The notes below the pieces were generated by a model, which saw only the letters and a list, made by a program, of their open reading frames with translations, was not told the origin of the DNA and made no database searches. DNA of 9,423 nucleotides from Anaerolineae bacterium. Its GTDB lineage: Bacteria > Chloroflexota > Anaerolineae > Anaerolineales > Villigracilaceae. Both the position numbers and the translations under genes were made by a program. Below, one piece after another: positions 1 through 6,516 of this stretch. Positions within the stretch are counted from its first letter, which is position 1. Each line of letters opens with the position of its first letter. Location: assembly GCA_003524705.1 (NCBI GenBank), contig DQGV01000483.1, positions 1 to 9,423 of the forward strand, in the 5' to 3' direction.

Positions 1-871
1 TATCTCCGCAATGGCGACGAACATCTCCTGGGCGAGGCGCTGAATAGAAAACAGGGTGATTTGGAACATTCATTACATTTTTGAGTTGGTCTACAAGGTG
101 GTTTACGGAGGTTTCTTTACCTGAGGCGATGTTGATAACTTTGCCACGTGTGTTTTCATTTTCATAAATTTTTACCATAGCGTTAGCAGTATCACGTACG
201 AATACAAAATCGCGAGTTTGTTCTCCATCATCAAATATTTCTATAGGTTCGTTATTCATTATTCTTTTAACGACGATTGGAATAATTCCGGCATAACTAC
301 CGGGATTTTGACGAGGTCCAAAATTATTAAAGGGGCGAATAATGACTGTATCAATCCCGTATGTTTCACGATAGGATAAGACGATATGGTCACAGGCGGC
401 TTTGCTAGCGGCATAAGGCGTAAATGGAATTAATGGGTGTTCTTCATTCATTGGAATATGAATGGCTGAGCCGTAGGCTTCGGAAGAAGAGCAATGTACT
501 AGCGTTCCAATATACCCACGACGAGCGAGTTCGCAAAATGTAGAAGCAATACCAATGTTTGTTTCGATTGTCCATGTTGGAAAATCTAAAGATGTGGGTA
601 AGGGAACAACGGCTAAATCAAAAACAACTTCGATTTTTTCTGAAACAACTAATTGAAGCATTGCCGCAAGGTTTGAAGCATCCATGCGGAATAATTTTAG
701 ATTCGGAAAATTTTTGCGCGCTTCGATTAGGTTTTCTTCTCGCCCAAGAAAAAAACTATCTACTACTACAAGACTAGCAGGCTTTTCTTGCGCTAGGCGA
801 TCGACAAGGTGACTACCAATAAACCCTGCCCCTCCAGTAACAAGAATACGTTTGTTCTTTAATGTTTTCAT
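1..871 (-). CDS. NAD-dependent epimerase/dehydratase (extended SDR, GalE/WbpP-like), C-terminus cut by window edge
   Basis: Predicted cytoplasmic enzyme acting on a nucleotide-activated sugar. My translation from ATG at 871 gives 290 uninterrupted residues running off the left edge; family members are usually about 310-350 residues, so only a short C-terminal piece is missing. Seen in the sequence: the NAD-binding glycine motif GGAGFIG (13-19), a catalytic serine region HCSSSEAYG (126-134), the YAASK catalytic Tyr153/Lys157 pair, the RPFNNFGPRQ block (179-188) and the substrate-lobe block DDGEQTRDFVF (214-224). The start overlaps the stop of the upstream 6-dehydrogenase gene by ATGA, with an AAAGGT Shine-Dalgarno-like site 8 bases upstream, so the two are probably translationally coupled. 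The reaction cannot be fixed from sequence. A UDP-hexose(NAc) or UDP-uronate 4-epimerase fits best, while a 4,6-dehydratase or UDP-glucuronate decarboxylase is possible. Family assignment is firm; substrate is inference. Confidence 0.9.
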   Translation of the reverse strand, partial: MKTLKNKRILVTGGAGFIGSHLVDRLAQEKPASLVVVDSFFLGREENLIEARKNFPNLKLFRMDASNLAAMLQLVVSEKIEVVFDLAVVPLPTSLDFPTWTIETNIGIASTFCELARRGYIGTLVHCSSSEAYGSAIHIPMNEEHPLIPFTPYAASKAACDHIVLSYRETYGIDTVIIRPFNNFGPRQNPGSYAGIIPIVVKRIMNNEPIEIFDDGEQTRDFVFVRDTANAMVKIYENENTRGKVINIASGKETSVNHLVDQLKNVMNVPNHPVFYSAPRPGDVRRHCGD

Positions 872-2226
872 GAAGCATTACCTTTTATATAATTCATTGT
901 TAAGAAGCCTTGACCAATTTTTGAGTAAAATAACCCCGCTTCTTCTGCTAATGTATGGCTATATACATTTCTGCCATCTATTAGGATTGGTGTACGTAAC
1001 ATGGATTTTATTTTTTTGAAATCAAGTTTTTGATATTCGCTATGAGCAACCATAACAACAACTGCATCACATCCCATAATTTTGTCATATATGTCGCCAC
1101 GATATTTTGCCACCCATGGGTCGTGAATAGATATTGATGCACCTACTGCTTCTAATTTTGTGATGAATACTTGAGTGGGTGTATTACGCGTATCGTCACT
1201 ATCTTCTAAGTAAGAATACCCTAAAACAGCAATCTTTGAGTTGGATAGAGTACGTTGCAATTTACTTAATGCCCGGCTAAGCAATTCAACCATGTGAATA
1301 GGCATAGAGTTATTAATTTCCCGTGCGGCAGGGATAAGGCGCATATTCACCTCTTTGCCAAGTATCCCATGAACTAGTAGCCATGGGTCTTTTGGGATAC
1401 AGTGACCACCAACCCCAGCACCCGGTAAGTGCATTTGGCGCATTGGGCTTTTATTCACTAATTCTCTCACTTTCCAAACATCACCACCTACAGCTTCGGC
1501 AATTAAGGCTACCTCATTAGCAAAAGCGATTTGAACATCACGATAAGCGTTCTCAACCGTTTTCACAAGTTCAGCAGTAATACAATCGGTTTCGTCTAGT
1601 TCAGATTCAACAATATTTTTATACAGCACAGTCATAACATGAGATGTTTCTGGGGTCATTCCACCAACAACACGATTCATCATTTGTAAATTTTTTAGCA
1701 ACTTGCCGGGCATAACACGCTCTGGGCAGTTTCCTAAGAAGAAACCTTCATTTAATTGCATACCGCTTTTATCTTCCAACAAAGGTAAAACAAAATCAGA
1801 CATTGTACGTGGAGCAATTGTCGATTCAATAATGACTAATGCCCCTCGCTTCATCACAGACGCCAAACTGGTTAATGCCGCCTGTAGCGCTTCATAACGT
1901 GGAATATGGTTTTCATCTACTGGGGTTTCGACTGCAATGATAAAAATATCATGTACCTCCAGTTCGGTATAGTTGGTTGTTGCTCGTAATTTCTTAGATT
2001 CAGTTACCTCTCTTAATAAATCGGCTAAGCCCGGTTCTTTCCCATCGATAGGGTTAATACCTTTGTTAATTTTATCTACTAAATCAGGGCGAACATCTAC
2101 CCCAGTAACTAAGAACCCTTTATTGGCAAATAAGGCGGCCACTGGTAAGCCCACATATCCTTGCCCAATAACAGCAATCTCAGCAGTTTTATTTTCAATT
2201 TTTTGATGTAATTCGTTTAAGTTCAT
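868..2226 (-). CDS. wbpA: UDP-N-acetylglucosamine 6-dehydrogenase (WbpA/WecC family)
   Basis: Nucleotide-sugar dehydrogenase, 452 residues, normal length for the family. It oxidises the C6 hydroxyl of a UDP-HexNAc to a carboxylate with two NAD+. Visible features: N-terminal Rossmann motif GQGYVG (21-26), acidic end of the second strand near Asp44, ESTIAP (135-140), the central block with Lys222 and ENAYRD (225-230), the catalytic cysteine Cys276 in GVGGHCIPKDP (271-281), and the C-terminal UDP-binding domain with DGRN (417-420). The ENAYRD/FANE pattern is typical of UDP-GlcNAc and UDP-ManNAc dehydrogenases rather than UDP-glucose dehydrogenases. The neighbouring 3-dehydrogenase, aminotransferase, acetyltransferase and 2-epimerase favour a WbpA role (UDP-GlcNAc to UDP-GlcNAcA). 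WecC (UDP-ManNAc as substrate) is the main alternative. The ATG overlaps the preceding stop by ATGA and has only a weak GAG ahead of it, so translation is probably coupled to the upstream gene. Confidence 0.92.
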   Translation of the reverse strand: MNLNELHQKIENKTAEIAVIGQGYVGLPVAALFANKGFLVTGVDVRPDLVDKINKGINPIDGKEPGLADLLREVTESKKLRATTNYTELEVHDIFIIAVETPVDENHIPRYEALQAALTSLASVMKRGALVIIESTIAPRTMSDFVLPLLEDKSGMQLNEGFFLGNCPERVMPGKLLKNLQMMNRVVGGMTPETSHVMTVLYKNIVESELDETDCITAELVKTVENAYRDVQIAFANEVALIAEAVGGDVWKVRELVNKSPMRQMHLPGAGVGGHCIPKDPWLLVHGILGKEVNMRLIPAAREINNSMPIHMVELLSRALSKLQRTLSNSKIAVLGYSYLEDSDDTRNTPTQVFITKLEAVGASISIHDPWVAKYRGDIYDKIMGCDAVVVMVAHSEYQKLDFKKIKSMLRTPILIDGRNVYSHTLAEEAGLFYSKIGQGFLTMNYIKGNAS

Positions 2227-3215
2227 ACTAACTCAACAGTTTGATGGGTTTGTCCAGATTGAGCAAGTGCAAGTGAAACTTTTAAGGCAGCTAGTCCATC
2301 TTCGCCTGAAATTGGTACAGGCTGATTATTTTGAATGGCATTTAAGAAAGCCTGTAATTCAGCTTTTAACGGCTCAAAACGTGGGATGGCATATCGCGTC
2401 ATAATACCTTCACTAACACCTTTGATAGCTTGGAGCATACTCCACTGCACGTTTGCATCTGAATTTTCATAAAAATATAAATCTTGTGTCAGAGCATCTG
2501 CCCGAAACATGCCACGCTCGCCTAATACAAGCACTTCGCGAATTTTTGTTGGGGTAAGCCAATTGATTTCCAGCCCACCAATTATCCCATCTGGAAAACG
2601 AAGCGTTGCCCATAATACATCTTCAAATTCGGTATGGATGCGCTGTTCAATTTCAGAGTAAACACGCATAGGGTTCATTCCAGTAAGAAAGCGCATAATA
2701 TCTACATCATGTGGGGCGAGATCAATCACAACGCCAACATCATGAATACGTTTTGGAAATGGTCCCGCTCGCCTGCAAAAGATTTGATAAATACGTCCTA
2801 GTTCACCAGCATTTAATTTTTGTTTGAGAGCTTGAAGAGCAGGGTCAAAACGTACCACATGACCTATCATTAATTGTTTTTTTACAGATTTCGCTTTTTC
2901 AATTAATCGCTTACCTTCTTCAAGAGTAGCTGCAATTGGTTTTTCAATTAAAACATGTGCGCCAGCTTCAAGGACATCCATGCCTACTTGTTCATGTAAG
3001 GCAGTGGGAACAGCTACTGAAACCACATCTGGTTTCTCTTTATTAAGCATTTCAGTGTGGTTAGTGTATGCACGAATTCCGAACTTGCTAGCAGTCTCTT
3101 GTGCTTGTGCTTGATTTGCATCTGAAACAGCAACAAGTTCTACTTCGGGTAATTCGCTATAAACACGAACATGATGCTTCCCCATTGTTCCAACACCAAT
3201 TACAGCAACTTTCAT
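2223..3215 (-). CDS. Gfo/Idh/MocA-family UDP-sugar 3-dehydrogenase (WbpB role, GnnA-like sequence)
   Basis: Predicted NAD(P)-dependent oxidoreductase of 330 residues that should oxidise C3 of UDP-GlcNAc or UDP-GlcNAcA to the 3-keto sugar used by the adjacent aminotransferase. Seen: N-terminal dinucleotide-binding motif GVGTMG (7-12), the EKP motif (91-93) typical of the family, and the block D165-L-A-P-H169-D170 in the position of the family's catalytic Asp/His, followed by the beta-sheet dimerisation domain. The glycine motif is followed by KHH, and I do not see the PRH segment that I remember from the N-terminus of Pseudomonas WbpB. It therefore looks closer to the UDP-GlcNAc 3-dehydrogenase (GnnA or archaeal type) branch. 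The ATG overlaps the aminotransferase stop by ATGA, with a GGAG site 8 bases upstream. Family is firm; role comes from context; exact substrate is open. Confidence 0.88.
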   Translation of the reverse strand: MKVAVIGVGTMGKHHVRVYSELPEVELVAVSDANQAQAQETASKFGIRAYTNHTEMLNKEKPDVVSVAVPTALHEQVGMDVLEAGAHVLIEKPIAATLEEGKRLIEKAKSVKKQLMIGHVVRFDPALQALKQKLNAGELGRIYQIFCRRAGPFPKRIHDVGVVIDLAPHDVDIMRFLTGMNPMRVYSEIEQRIHTEFEDVLWATLRFPDGIIGGLEINWLTPTKIREVLVLGERGMFRADALTQDLYFYENSDANVQWSMLQAIKGVSEGIMTRYAIPRFEPLKAELQAFLNAIQNNQPVPISGEDGLAALKVSLALAQSGQTHQTVELV

Positions 3216-4297
3216 CCGTTTTTCTCCATAAACTCATTCACGCCACTTACAATTGTTTCAAGATCAGAGGTGCTTAATGCAGGATGTACAGGAAGGGATA
3301 AGACTTCAGTAGCAGCGAGTTCGGTCTCTGGCAAATTATCGTTATAACCTAATTGTTGTACATAAAAATTCTGTTTGTGGATTGGTACAGGGTAATAAAC
3401 TTCAGAACCAATGCCTTTTTCGTTGAGGTATGTACGCAAAACATCTCGTTTTCCACTTGGAACACGAACAGTATATTGATGAAAGACATGAGTTTGCTCT
3501 TTGGGAACAAACGGCACTTTCACACCTTTCAAATTGTTGCTTAAAAATTCAGCATTGGCTTGTCTTTGGGCATTAAATTTTTCTAACTTCTTAAGTTGAG
3601 CCAACCCTACTGCCGCATGAATATCAGTCATGCGAAAGTTATAGCCAAGTTCATCGTGATAATAACGAACTCTCATACCATGTTGGCGAAGAATACGGCA
3701 TTTCTCATCTATACTGGAATCTTTGGTGGTAATCATGCCACCTTCAGCAGAAGTCATATTTTTTGTTGGGTATAGAGAAAAGGTTCCCGTCCCAAATGAG
3801 CCGACTTTCTTCCCTTTGTATTCTGCCCCGTGACTTTGACAGGCATCTTCAATAACAATCAAACCATATTTTTCGGCAATTTTCACAATAGGTTCCATGT
3901 CACAAGCAAGTCCATAAAGATGCACCGGTAAAATTGCTTTTGTTTTTTTAGTAATTGCTGCCTCAATTTTTGATGGGTCTAAATTAAAGGTTTTGGGGTC
4001 AATATCTACAAAAACAGGTTTTGCGCCAGTGAATAAAACACTATTGGCGGAGGCAATAAAGGTAAAAGCAGAAGTTATCACTTCATCCCCTTCACCTATA
4101 CCGTGTACAAGCATAGCAAGGTGTAATGCAGTAGTACCAGAAGAAGTTGCAATCGCAAACTTTACACCAGACATAGTTGCAAAAGCGTCTTCAAATGCTT
4201 TGGTACGTGGACCTTGTGCAATAATTCCAGAATCAAGAACTTCAAGCACAGCCTGTTTTTCTTCTTCACCTATTTGAGGTTTTGCCATGTGAATCAT
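3212..4297 (-). CDS. wbpE: DegT/DnrJ/EryC1/StrS aminotransferase (WbpE-like)
   Basis: PLP-dependent sugar aminotransferase, 361 residues, full length. It should transfer an amino group, usually from glutamate, to the 3-keto UDP-sugar made by the neighbouring dehydrogenase. Visible family marks: the phosphate-contacting SSGTTALHLA block (52-61), Asp151 in EDACQSHGA (150-158), which pairs with the PLP pyridine nitrogen, and the Schiff-base lysine Lys179 in SLYPTKNMTSAEGG (174-187). GYNFRMTDIHAA (218-229) follows, then a C-terminal domain with YYPVPIHKQ (301-309). The start at 4297 is preferred over the internal ATG nine bases later because GGGAG lies 8 bases ahead of it and it gives the ATGA overlap with the acetyltransferase stop. 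Context (oxidase downstream, acetyltransferase upstream) supports UDP-GlcNAc(3NH2)A formation. Aminotransferases of this fold serve many sugars, so the substrate is inferred from the cluster. Confidence 0.92.
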   Translation of the reverse strand: MIHMAKPQIGEEEKQAVLEVLDSGIIAQGPRTKAFEDAFATMSGVKFAIATSSGTTALHLAMLVHGIGEGDEVITSAFTFIASANSVLFTGAKPVFVDIDPKTFNLDPSKIEAAITKKTKAILPVHLYGLACDMEPIVKIAEKYGLIVIEDACQSHGAEYKGKKVGSFGTGTFSLYPTKNMTSAEGGMITTKDSSIDEKCRILRQHGMRVRYYHDELGYNFRMTDIHAAVGLAQLKKLEKFNAQRQANAEFLSNNLKGVKVPFVPKEQTHVFHQYTVRVPSGKRDVLRTYLNEKGIGSEVYYPVPIHKQNFYVQQLGYNDNLPETELAATEVLSLPVHPALSTSDLETIVSGVNEFMEKNG

Positions 4298-4899
4298 TTA
4301 ATCATCTCCCAATCTTGCATTGATACGTTATGAGTTCGTCCACATATTGGGCATTTTAATTGCACATGTGCTTGGGTTTCACCTTTTTTATCAAACTCTT
4401 CACCACAGGCACACACAAACCCGCGTAATTTAGCTGGATTCCCAAACACCAAGCCATGTGCAGGAACATCTTTTGTTACCACACTTCCAGAACCAACCAT
4501 TGCCCATTCACCTACCGTAATACCACATCGAATTGTTGAATTTGCCCCAAGTGCCGCGCCTCTTTTGATAAATGTCTTACTGAGAGTCCAATCATCCGTT
4601 GCTTTCAAAGAACCATCTGGGTTTACAGCACGTGGACGCATATCATTGGTAAAACATACATGTGGTCCAACAAATACTCCATCTTCAATTTCAACGCCAT
4701 GGTATACCGAGACATAATTCTGAATTTTGACATTATCTCCAATTGGAATACCAGCATCTATATATACCCCCTTACCAATAATTGTATTTTTTCCAATCTT
4801 TACCCCTTCACGCACTTGTGCATGATGCCAAATACTAGAGCCTTCGCCAATTTCTGCTTTTTCAGAAACCTCTGCAGTTGAATGAATTCGGATGCCCAT
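4294..4899 (-). CDS. wbpD: UDP-3-amino-sugar N-acetyltransferase, left-handed beta-helix with Cys-rich tail (WbpD-like)
   Basis: Acyltransferase of 201 residues predicted to acetylate the 3-amino group with acetyl-CoA, giving the 2,3-diacetamido sugar. From about residue 8 to 158 it shows imperfect hexapeptide repeats of the left-handed beta-helix type (for example IGEGSSI, IGKNTI, IGDNVKI), which build trimeric transferases. NDMRPRA (85-91) followed by a short loop is the active-site region typical of WbpD-like enzymes. GNPAKLRG (153-160) closes the helix. The C-terminal 40 residues hold four cysteines as C163-x-C165 and C183-x-x-C186, a zinc-ribbon-like tail. Start ATG at 4899 lies one base after the regulator stop, with AGGA 7 bases upstream inside the end of the regulator gene. 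The gene ends in an ATGA overlap with the aminotransferase. The assignment depends on both motif and context and is strong. Confidence 0.92.
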   Translation of the reverse strand: MGIRIHSTAEVSEKAEIGEGSSIWHHAQVREGVKIGKNTIIGKGVYIDAGIPIGDNVKIQNYVSVYHGVEIEDGVFVGPHVCFTNDMRPRAVNPDGSLKATDDWTLSKTFIKRGAALGANSTIRCGITVGEWAMVGSGSVVTKDVPAHGLVFGNPAKLRGFVCACGEEFDKKGETQAHVQLKCPICGRTHNVSMQDWEMIK

Positions 4900-4900
4900 A

Positions 4901-5413
4901 TTATGTTCCTTTTATTTTGTTTTTATCATCTATACAATAATATTCTTGGCCTTTTAACTGTAAAATGACATCACATGGTTCATCTAAAATCTCAATTTCC
5001 GCTTCAATACAAGTGAGACGTAAAATATCTATCATTTCATCGTTTCCATGTAAGTATACTTGTTTAATTCCGCTTTTTTTGAGTTCGCCTACAAGATTTC
5101 GCGCTTTCTCTCGAAATTGAGTGTAAACCTTCAAAGAATCGCGAGCATATGATAAAGCGCGTTGTGTAAATACCTTCATCCCCTCAGAAGTTAAGTCATA
5201 CTTCAAACGTGTGCGGTCTAGGTGAGAAACTTTCACCCAACCACGGTTAATTAAGCGTTTGATATACCAATTCACACTTCCAACAGCAATTCCCAAACGG
5301 TCTGAAAGATTCGCTTGAGTTACCATTGAGTCATTGGCAATTTCATTAAGTAAGTCGTATTCGTGATTTTTGATTTCAGTCATAGGTTGAGCATTCAGTT
5401 TTTGAATTCTCAC
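4901..5413 (-). CDS. Winged helix-turn-helix regulator (MarR/EPS-associated-like) with a degenerate Rossmann-like C-terminal domain
   Basis: Predicted DNA-binding regulator, 170 residues from the preferred GTG start at 5413. Residues about 16-78 form a winged helix: helix with EYDLLNEIAND, turn with QANLSDRLGIAVGSVNWYI, and a wing around VKVSHLDRTRLKYDLT. This resembles MarR-type regulators found in exopolysaccharide loci. A charged helix follows (about 79-112), possibly a dimerisation coiled coil. The last 55 residues start with a beta-alpha-beta pattern, KQVYLHGNDEMIDILRLT, that looks like a nucleotide-binding fold whose glycine-rich loop has decayed. GTG is chosen because a run of seven G lies 8 bases ahead. 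A TTG at 5434 and an ATG at 5383 are alternatives; neither shows a clear ribosome site. It sits mid-operon between the 2-epimerase and acetyltransferase genes and plausibly controls the cluster. Its ligand and operator are unknown. Confidence 0.8.
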   Translation of the reverse strand: MRIQKLNAQPMTEIKNHEYDLLNEIANDSMVTQANLSDRLGIAVGSVNWYIKRLINRGWVKVSHLDRTRLKYDLTSEGMKVFTQRALSYARDSLKVYTQFREKARNLVGELKKSGIKQVYLHGNDEMIDILRLTCIEAEIEILDEPCDVILQLKGQEYYCIDDKNKIKGT

Positions 5414-5434
5414 ATAGAAATCCCCCCCTGTCAA
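5406..5434 (-). promoter_or_regulatory. Candidate internal sigma-70-type promoter ahead of/inside the regulator gene
   Basis: Reading the minus strand, a perfect TTGACA lies at 5434-5429 and GAGAAT (4 of 6 matches to TATAAT) at 5411-5406, with a 17-base spacer. This falls in the only real intergenic gap of the operon. A transcript would start around 5399, inside the regulator gene, and would reach an in-frame ATG at 5383 after a short leader. The spacer contains seven G in a row, which is unusual for a promoter. This may be chance; no transcript evidence exists here. Confidence 0.25.
5422..5428 (-). promoter_or_regulatory. G7 tract acting as ribosome binding site for the regulator
   Basis: AGGGGGGGAT on the minus strand sits 8 bases upstream of the GTG at 5413 and can pair with the CCUCC anti-Shine-Dalgarno sequence with some mismatch or wobble. 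It decides the start choice: neither the TTG at 5434 nor the ATG at 5383 has a comparable site. The homopolymer could also change length by replication slippage, which would alter spacing. Confidence 0.55.
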
Positions 5435-5451
5435 GTTAAAGTTTTATGAGG

Positions 5452-6516
5452 CTAGATTTGTTGTAAAACTTCAACTATTCTCAATGAAGCATCGCCATTT
5501 CCATACAATGGAGTACGGTTTGATTTGGGAAGCCAGTTTGCAAAAGTATCTTGAATGGATTGCGAATCTACGCCTACCAATCGATTCCAACCTGCTTCAA
5601 CAGTTTCCACCCATTCTGTTTCTTCACGTAAGGTAATACAGCGAATACCTAAAAGATAGGCTTCTTTTTGTATCCCACCAGAGTCGGTCAAAATGCAATT
5701 AGCATTTTCTTCTAATACAAGCATATCGAAGTAACCGACAGGCTCTATCAACTTGATATTATTATTTACAGGCAAATTCCATTCACGCATCATCTTGCGT
5801 GTACGCGGGTGTAATGGCAAAATAATTTTTGTTTCTAAACCTGCTAAGCCATCTAAAATAGATTTCATTCGGTCTTTGTAATCTGTATTTGCGGCGCGAT
5901 GGATGGTAGCAAGTGCATAATCCCCTTTCAAAATGTTGAGGCGAGATAAAATGTCAGTTTTTTTGCGAGCAATTGTCAGGTTGTAAAGAAGCGCATCGTA
6001 CATCACATCACCTACTTGGTGCACACCATTAATAATTCCTTCTTTTTGCAAATTTTTGATAGCAATATCGGTTGGGCAAAATAAAAAGGAGGAGATATGG
6101 TCTGTCAATACGCGATTGATTTCTTCCGGCATAGTACGGTTATATGACCTCAAACCCGCTTCAATATGCGCTACAGGGATATTTGCTTTTGCCGCGGCGA
6201 GTGCGCCTGCCAATGTAGAATTTGTATCGCCATAAACAAGCACAAGATTTGGTTTTACTGAGTTAAAAACTTTTTCAAGTTCAATTAACATTTGACCTGT
6301 TTGCTCGCCATGATTTCCACCGCCAATGCCTAAATAAAAATCTGGCTTTTGCATTTCCATCTCTTCAAAAAAAACATCGGACATTTCATAGTCATAGTGT
6401 TGACCAGTATGAATCAACACTTCTTGAAATATTTTTTTCAATGCTCGTGAAACGGGTGCCGCTTTTATAAATTGTGGACGTGCGCCAACCACAGTAGCAA
6501 CAACTTTATTTACCAT
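5452..6516 (-). CDS. wbpI: UDP-sugar 2-epimerase, non-hydrolysing (WbpI/WecB family; probable UDP-2,3-diacetamido-glucuronate 2-epimerase)
   Basis: GT-B-fold epimerase, 354 residues, normal length, inverting C2 of a UDP-HexNAc derivative. Seen: N-terminal GARPQFIKAAP (11-21), GDTNST (96-101), HIEAGLRS (117-124), EEINR (131-135), TIHRAAN (204-210), the UDP-binding TDSGGIQKEA (277-286) and LREETEWVETVEAG (296-309). The PQFIKA and REETEW variants, in place of PEAIKM and RDTTERPE of classical WecB, are what I know from WbpI-type enzymes acting on UDP-GlcNAc(3NAc)A. That matches the rest of the cluster, where it would do the last step to UDP-ManNAc(3NAc)A. I place the start at ATG 6516, not the ATG at 6525, because CAGGA ends 8 bases ahead of 6516. 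The start lies 11 bases inside the end of the glycosyltransferase gene, implying coupling. Plain UDP-GlcNAc 2-epimerase activity is the alternative. Confidence 0.9.
   Translation of the reverse strand: MVNKVVATVVGARPQFIKAAPVSRALKKIFQEVLIHTGQHYDYEMSDVFFEEMEMQKPDFYLGIGGGNHGEQTGQMLIELEKVFNSVKPNLVLVYGDTNSTLAGALAAAKANIPVAHIEAGLRSYNRTMPEEINRVLTDHISSFLFCPTDIAIKNLQKEGIINGVHQVGDVMYDALLYNLTIARKKTDILSRLNILKGDYALATIHRAANTDYKDRMKSILDGLAGLETKIILPLHPRTRKMMREWNLPVNNNIKLIEPVGYFDMLVLEENANCILTDSGGIQKEAYLLGIRCITLREETEWVETVEAGWNRLVGVDSQSIQDTFANWLPKSNRTPLYGNGDASLRIVEVLQQI

Noticed and set aside
559..777. Plus-strand open frame of 72 residues
   Set aside because: It is antisense to the SDR gene, whose intact minus-strand frame carries clear family motifs. 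The plus-strand product shows no recognisable features or ribosome site.
1..871. Possible broken or frameshifted gene at the left edge
   Set aside because: Codon-by-codon translation of the minus strand is continuous for 290 codons with all SDR motifs; only the window edge truncates it.
1703..2206. Two plus-strand open frames opposite the 6-dehydrogenase gene
   Set aside because: They are shadows of the conserved minus-strand coding frame and show no domain-like pattern.
3353..4881. Plus-strand open frames opposite the aminotransferase and acetyltransferase genes
   Set aside because: Low-complexity translations antisense to well-supported enzymes; no independent support.
5405..5460. Possible operator palindrome around the regulator start (CTCATA ... 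TATGTGAG; AAATC ... GATTT)
   Set aside because: The arms are short, imperfect and about 27-28 bases apart, within chance expectation.
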